A DNA stretch of 64,000 nucleotides, taken from assembly GCF_018320785.1 (NCBI RefSeq), contig NC_054869.1:14890698-14954697 (forward strand), given 5' to 3'. Shown piece after piece: positions 59,601 through 64,000 of this stretch. The first letter of the stretch is position 1; every line of letters starts with the position of its first letter. Under the pieces are notes generated by a model. It was not told where the DNA came from. It did no database searches and saw only the letters and a program-made list of their open reading frames with translations. The DNA comes from Cheilinus undulatus (lineage: Eukaryota > Chordata > Actinopteri > Labriformes > Labridae). The position numbers and the translations under genes are program-made.

Positions 59601-62600
59601 TTAATGCAATTGATCTTGACAGCCCTAGTCTTTAGAGATACAGTATGCAAGTTATCAATGCCATGGGCACTAATACAACCAAAGCCCATGTTTCCACTTC
59701 AGGTTAATCCATCTCAGATGAGCCTGAGCCAAGTGAAGTCGGCATTGCTTCTGGATGTTGTTAATTATTTGCATGGTAGAGTCTTAACTTATATTGTGCT
59801 ATCTGACAAGATAATCCAAAACTTAAGACAAAAATAAGGATCCTCGTGATCAGTGGATTATATTTTGTTGTAACAATGCTTCTTGACAAGAAATCTTATA
59901 TCTTTTGAAAGCCTGTTTATTTCCCTTTTAAATGTCGCCACATTTGTAAGAAAGATGCATTTGTGGGATGAGCAGCAGAGCTGAATATGAGGGTTGCAAC
60001 CATGAACATTTTTCAAATCTTCTGCCAATGCCAAGCAGCTTATTCTGCCGTTGCTACTGACTCTTGTTTTGAGCTTCGGGTACCCCTAGGTGCTGACAAT
60101 AAGATGCCTCATCGTCATCATTGGAGGCAATCTCAATGCAGAGAAATCAGGGCGAGAGTCTGCGTCCAGTGGCAATCCCATATCTTCACGGTCTAGGACC
60201 AGGGGCAGGGGTTATCAGGGACTACCTCCAGAATTTGAAAGTGGAATGGATGAAATGGCCTGCCAATATTCCTGACCTCAACACCACTGAACACTTGTGG
60301 GATCAGCTTGGGCGTGCTGTTCCTGCCAGAGTGACCAGCACAACCACATTGGCTGACTTATGTCAATGCTGGTTGAAGAAAGGGATGCCATCCCACAGCA
60401 GTGTGTGGCCAGGCTGGTGACCAGCATGAGGAGGAGGTGCCAGGCTGCTGTGGCTGTTTATGCTTCTCTCACATGCTACTGAGGCTCCTGTTGGTTAAAT
60501 TACTAAATGGTTAAATTGCTAATATGTCTTGTTTCTTCAGACTTCAATCATCCAATCCACCAAACAAGAGTGAATGTCAGAATAAGCTGGCATTGGGAGA
60601 TAAGATTTGGCAACTTCATGGGTGCAACCCTCATACTCAGCTCTGCTGCTCATCCTGCAAATTCATATTCCTCACAAAGGTAGCATCATCTATGAAGTCA
60701 GGGCTTGACAATTAATTGATTTTTGATTGTTATTTCAATTTTGGCTTCTCATGATCATAAAAACATTATAATTGAAGAAAAACGATTAATGTGTGCTTCA
60801 AAGAGTATTTTTGGGTTGTGTTTTTGGCTGTGTTATTAGTTGTTTTTTGCATGTTGCAAATTTTGCAAGTTTTACAGGATTGCATGTAGACTGGATATTT
60901 ATTTTTATTTATTGTTTTTTATTGCTATTATTTAATATATTGTTATTATTTGACTTGTTACTAATTTATTTTTGATTGTTCTTTTAAGTTGTGGTTGAAT
61001 AAATACTCAAATTTTGAAATCAATGAATAATTGTGCTTATTAATCGGGATTTCAATATCAATCAAAATAATCGTGCTTATTATTTTTGCCATAATAGTCC
61101 AGCCCTACTATAAAGGATATAAACAGGCTTTCCAACAGTATAAGATTTAATGCCAAAAAGCATACAACAAAGAAAAAATCTACTGAACACAAATTTCTTT
61201 ACTTTTTTGTGCTGGGTTTATTTTTTTTTATGGGGCAGCATTTCTGACCAGATTGTCCAAAACATATCCAGGCAAAACCCGAGGGGAGTTGGGAGGGAAT
61301 TTTAAGAGAAAAAACAAGATTTCCAAAAAATAGTATTTATTAGTAAAATCTATAATTAAGGCCTAATGTAAGGTGAAGATCAATCTTATCAGGTATTGTG
61401 TGGTTTGCTTTCTTTTAGGTCATTTAATTCTGTTTCAGAACAAGCTAAAAACTCCTGATGGCATCTTTTTATAAAAAGTGTTTTAAAGAAGAATGCGTAG
61501 TACTGCATATAAAAAACAGAGAACCTTTGTTTGAATTTAAATTGTTTGTAGACAGAGCAATCCTCTGATTCATGATAGCACAAGTTTAAATCTGGTAGAT
61601 CTCCAAATACCATGAATGTATTCTAATTCAAATAACTAGATGCCAAATAAATCCTCTGTGCTTATTTGACTTCTTCAACAGTCATTGTAAAACACTGCTT
61701 AGCAAAATAAATATGAACTGAAAATAAATGTTATCTTTGTCTTGGATATTTATTGTTTTATTCAGATATGGAATGGTATGCAGGGTGAGTGAACTGTATG
61801 GAGTCAGACTGTCTTACTCACACTAGCTTGAGGGATGGCAGCTCCTGAAATACTCCTGGATCCAGCGTGGATATGATGTTGCCAGAGAGATTCCTACAGC
61901 ACATAATGTTGAATGTAAACAAGTTAACTTAAGAGCTTGCCCACTTATTGTGAAAGTCAGACACTTTAAGGGAATCCATGTATCTTTTCTTACAGTTTGG
62001 TGAGGTTGGTCAACCCCTGGAACATGTCTGCAGTCAGGCAGCCAATGCGGTTGTTGGAGAGGTCGCTGGAAGTGAAAAGACAAAGGAATGTGTTGGATAT
62101 TTTTGAAACAAAAGGACTTAGCTTCAGTGTAGATTGTGTTGTTTTGACTTTTTCAGTATCCATGTTGTTTTAGAGATATCTGATCAAACAATACACTCCC
62201 AACGTACAGGTAAAACTGTGCAGGAAGTCCTGTTTATGATAAAACAATGATAAAGGGGCTCTCCATCTCAAAAATAGAAAGCTTAGATAATTTAACATCT
62301 AAATAAGCATGTCCACAGTCCCTAACACTTTCCCTTATCTCCCCTCAATGGGATGCCAGTGAAGGTTTATCAGCAAAGGGGTAAACACAGGGCCCCTGTT
62401 CTGCCGTCCACCTCTGAGTGTGATGTATAGCCGCAGCCAGAGAGGGATCTGCTCTGTTGCACCTCTGACATTACCCAGCAGAGAGCTGTCCAGAGCATGT
62501 GTTTATCTCCCCCCTGTTTGTTTTGAGAAGCCCCAGACCTCGCAGGGAAAACACAAGAAGGGGGAGGAGGGACAGGGAGTCATGCGGGGCAGCATGGACA

Positions 62601-63152
62601 ACTAACTACGATCCACGCCAAAATCAGACGTCAGAGTCCGAAAACACAATGAGCGAGAAGCAAAAAGCTGTCCTGTCGTACATAATGTCGGTGTGGAGCC
62701 TCTGCTTGGTCCTCAGGTTCTTAGCACTACAAGAGAAGCATCAAATGGTCTTGCTTGGTTTGGTGAAGAAGGCCTTTATTGTTGCAGAAACACCAGGAGC
62801 TCAATATAACATCTAACATGAGCTGCCAAAACAGAATCTGCTGAGGATAAACGTGAGTGGAGCTAGAGGGTCTGTCTCCTCTGTAACTGCTGGGTCAAAT
62901 TTCTGACAATCTTGGCAATCAACACTGCTCATATAATTACAAAACTACTACCTGACTCCATCATTTGTCCCAGACCCAAATATTAAATTCAAAATTTCCA
63001 TGCCGACGTTAAAAAAGTCTATTAATGTGTTTGCTTCTCTTAACACCAGAGGAATGTGAATCATGTTAATGTGTACTTACAGTTTCCGAAGCTCAGGCAG
63101 GCCTTGGAAAGCTCCGGGCATAATGGTGCTGATTAAGTTGTGCTTGAGGTCC
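50691..63152 (-). CDS. adgra2: adhesion GPCR A2 (GPR124), 17 exons, 5' end outside window
   Basis: Plasma-membrane adhesion GPCR; in vertebrates ADGRA2 works with Reck as a Wnt7-specific co-activator in brain angiogenesis. Minus-strand exons: 63152-63081, 62065-61994, 61893-61822 (three 72-bp LRRs), 58207-58044 (LRRCT), 57655-57442 and 57303-57139 (Ig), 57060-56862 (HormR), 56780-56631, 56541-56380, 54855-54655, 54532-54343 (GAIN), 53886-53678 (GPS), 53591-53464 (TM1), 53375-53252 (TM2), 53170-53022 (TM3), 52350-52261 (TM4), 52110-50691 (TM5-TM7, tail). All GT/AG, phases continuous: 3781 nt, 1259 residues plus stop. Seen: LRR text [36 protein letters not shown], Ig [32 protein letters not shown], and a 300-residue Ser-rich tail ending ETTV, a class I PDZ ligand (DLG-type binding known for the family). 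The signal peptide and LRR N-cap lie past 64000. ADGRA3 is the main alternative; the rab11fip1 neighbour favours ADGRA2. Confidence 0.9.
54914..55241 (-). repeat. unclassified ~330-bp interspersed repeat, copy 1
   Basis: Its reverse complement aligns along its length with 63630-63978: shared GCAGACC-ATGGGCAGCA, ACTCCAGGTAG-GACAATGCTGATGCT and ATTGGTGCTAAC-...-AAAAAGAACTG blocks. Lies in the adgra2 intron between the GAIN exons at 56380 and 54855. Confidence 0.7.
55421..56302. repeat. three-unit ~203-bp tandem repeat within a possible TIR element
   Basis: Three imperfect units align around a shared core: AGAGCTGGACCACGTTTCTG (55616), CAGAACTGGATGACATTTCT (55815) and CAGAACTGGACTACATTTCT (56018), each followed by an ACTGAAAG/ACTGATAT block, ATGTTTT, CCGACCTGCT-like text and ATGAGTTTGTGAT-like text. 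Spacing is about 200-203 bp. Outer edges GGCAGATAGATT (55421) and, reverse-complemented from the right, GCCAGATAGACT (56302) resemble terminal inverted repeats. Located in an adgra2 intron. Confidence 0.65.
59100..59640. mobile_element. copy C of the dispersed MITE family
   Basis: Shares TTTTTGTGTCATTTTGGATTT, TTGTCCAATGAGCTTTT and GGCTGCAGGGAGATGCTG with copies A and B, and ends TTGATCTTGACAGCCCTAG. In an adgra2 intron. Confidence 0.55.
59930..60690 (+). mobile_element. internally deleted Tc1-like transposon with ~110-bp inverted repeats
   Basis: Flanks 59950-60040 and 60580-60675 are inverted copies (GGATGAGCAGCAGAGCTGA-TATGAGGGTTGCA-CCATGAA). Between them only the transposase C-terminus survives: [31 protein letters not shown] at 60240-60340, with the glutamate of EHLWD as the third catalytic acidic residue, then a frame-shifted end. 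The first two catalytic residues are deleted. In an adgra2 intron, sense orientation opposite to the gene. Confidence 0.8.
60702..61108. mobile_element. hAT-like MITE, ~400 bp
   Basis: Left end AGGGCTTGACAATTAATTGA, right end reverse-complemented AGGGCTGGACTATTATGGCA. AT-rich interior with AATCGTGCTTATTA-type repeats. No clear 8-bp target duplication remains. Confidence 0.5.
61109..61821. other. adgra2: adgra2 intron, nothing further recognised
   Basis: AT-rich intron DNA between the MITE and the third LRR exon. The intron between the first two LRR exons (62066-63080) and the region 63153-63629 are likewise without recognised features. Confidence 0.4.
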
Positions 63153-63629
63153 CTGTGGAGACAGAAATATTAGGTCAATGAGAAAAAAGAGGCCTACGCA
63201 GGAACAATGTCAACATATCTTTAACTATTTATGCTACATTTTTAGACAAACTCTTCTAATTCTTGAAAACGTCAAAATTCTTTATGGTAATTGGAAGCTG
63301 AAGTCAAATAAGCCTAACACGAAGGCTGGAAACAGAGAGAACCTGCTAGCATGGCCATGTTAGGGAGGTAACTCAGAGCCATATCTTAAGCTAATAGTGT
63401 GTTTGGTGAAGAGTAGAGAACCTGAAGGTAAAAGACAACTGAGAATTTACTATGGGCTAAGTAATGTCTTTAATAAACCAAATGAGGTTGAATAAATACC
63501 TGAGAGTCCTAATTAGTTTCTCTGGAATTAGCCAGGTGAGCTCTTTCCATTGTTTATGCTAAATGTTTGGAGTAAACACAAGATACTCGTGACAGGAAGA
63601 AACTCCTAAACCGGGCTATGCCCTCTCAG

Positions 63630-63978
63630 GTCAACAGTGCAGACCAATGGGCAGCAAAAAGCCAGCAACAACCTTGCCAAGGATGTCAAGAGGAACCCCC
63701 TTTGCTGGTGTTTCTATCAGTTAATCCCATGACAGTGATCTCCAGCGCCCCGGGGCCATGCCAACACAAACATGGAGAGATTCTTTATCTTACCTACCCT
63801 ACCATACAGCCATCGCAGCCCAAACAGCATCTCCACCTTCAAAAAACTAGGATCTGCACATGCATACTCCAGGTAGTGACAATGCTGATGCTTATCCTAG
63901 CACACAGCTCATAATTGCCAAGACAACAAGACAGATATTGGTGCTAACATTACACCTGAAAAAGAACTGAAAGAGAAA
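63630..63978 (+). repeat. unclassified ~330-bp interspersed repeat, copy 2
   Basis: Inverted partner of 54914-55241, located in the adgra2 intron upstream of the first LRR exon seen here. No frame longer than about 98 codons and no recognised terminus. Confidence 0.7.
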
Positions 63979-64000
63979 ACAAGAGCTAATGGACAGAGAA

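Noticed and set aside
62420-62816. Overlapping plus-strand frames in an adgra2 intron
   Set aside because: No recognisable protein features and no supported splice context; likely chance frames in less AT-rich sequence.

Overview
The window looks like nuclear DNA of a ray-finned fish, probably a percomorph teleost. It holds spliced vertebrate genes with compact introns, and between them many degraded Tc1-like elements, MITEs with terminal inverted repeats, L2/CR1-type LINE scraps and one Penelope-like element. There are no operons, ribosome binding sites, CRISPR arrays or other prokaryotic features. Intergenic and intronic DNA is AT-rich and the coding exons are visibly GC-richer.

Layout. 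(1) 1-11.3 kb is repeat-dense and has no host gene. It contains a fold-back DNA transposon (679-2742) carrying a second, nested transposon; a young Penelope-like retroelement (3004-5843) with a 578-codon open frame for reverse transcriptase plus GIY-YIG endonuclease, and a hammerhead-ribozyme-like motif in each of its two inverted arms; and two decayed Tc1-like elements, each interrupted by another sequence. (2) 11.35-22.5 kb, plus strand: a prolactin-releasing-peptide-receptor-type GPCR with two coding exons (17233-17699 and 20922-21558, 367 residues) and a possible TATA promoter and 5' UTR exon 5.7 kb upstream. (3) 25.7-46.9 kb, minus strand: rab11fip1, a complete six-exon gene. Every junction keeps frame and the product is 1230 residues (C2 domain, long charged helix, disordered linker with DPF/NPF motifs, C-terminal Rab11-binding domain). 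(4) 50.7-63.2 kb, minus strand: adgra2 (GPR124), 17 exons from the LRRs to the C-terminal ETTV; the signal-peptide exon lies beyond the right edge.

How the genes relate. They are not one pathway. The GPCR is a neuropeptide receptor, Rab11-FIP1 tethers Rab11 to recycling endosomes, and Adgra2 is an adhesion GPCR that acts with Reck in Wnt7 signalling. Their linkage is informative. RAB11FIP1 and ADGRA2 are close neighbours on human 8p11, while PRLHR lies beside RAB11FIP2 on human 10q26, so the window looks like the 8p11-type paralogon with a PRLHR paralogue still attached.

Exon boundaries were placed by hand from GT/AG sites and frame continuity. Transposon family names rest on recognising sequence patterns, not on a database search.
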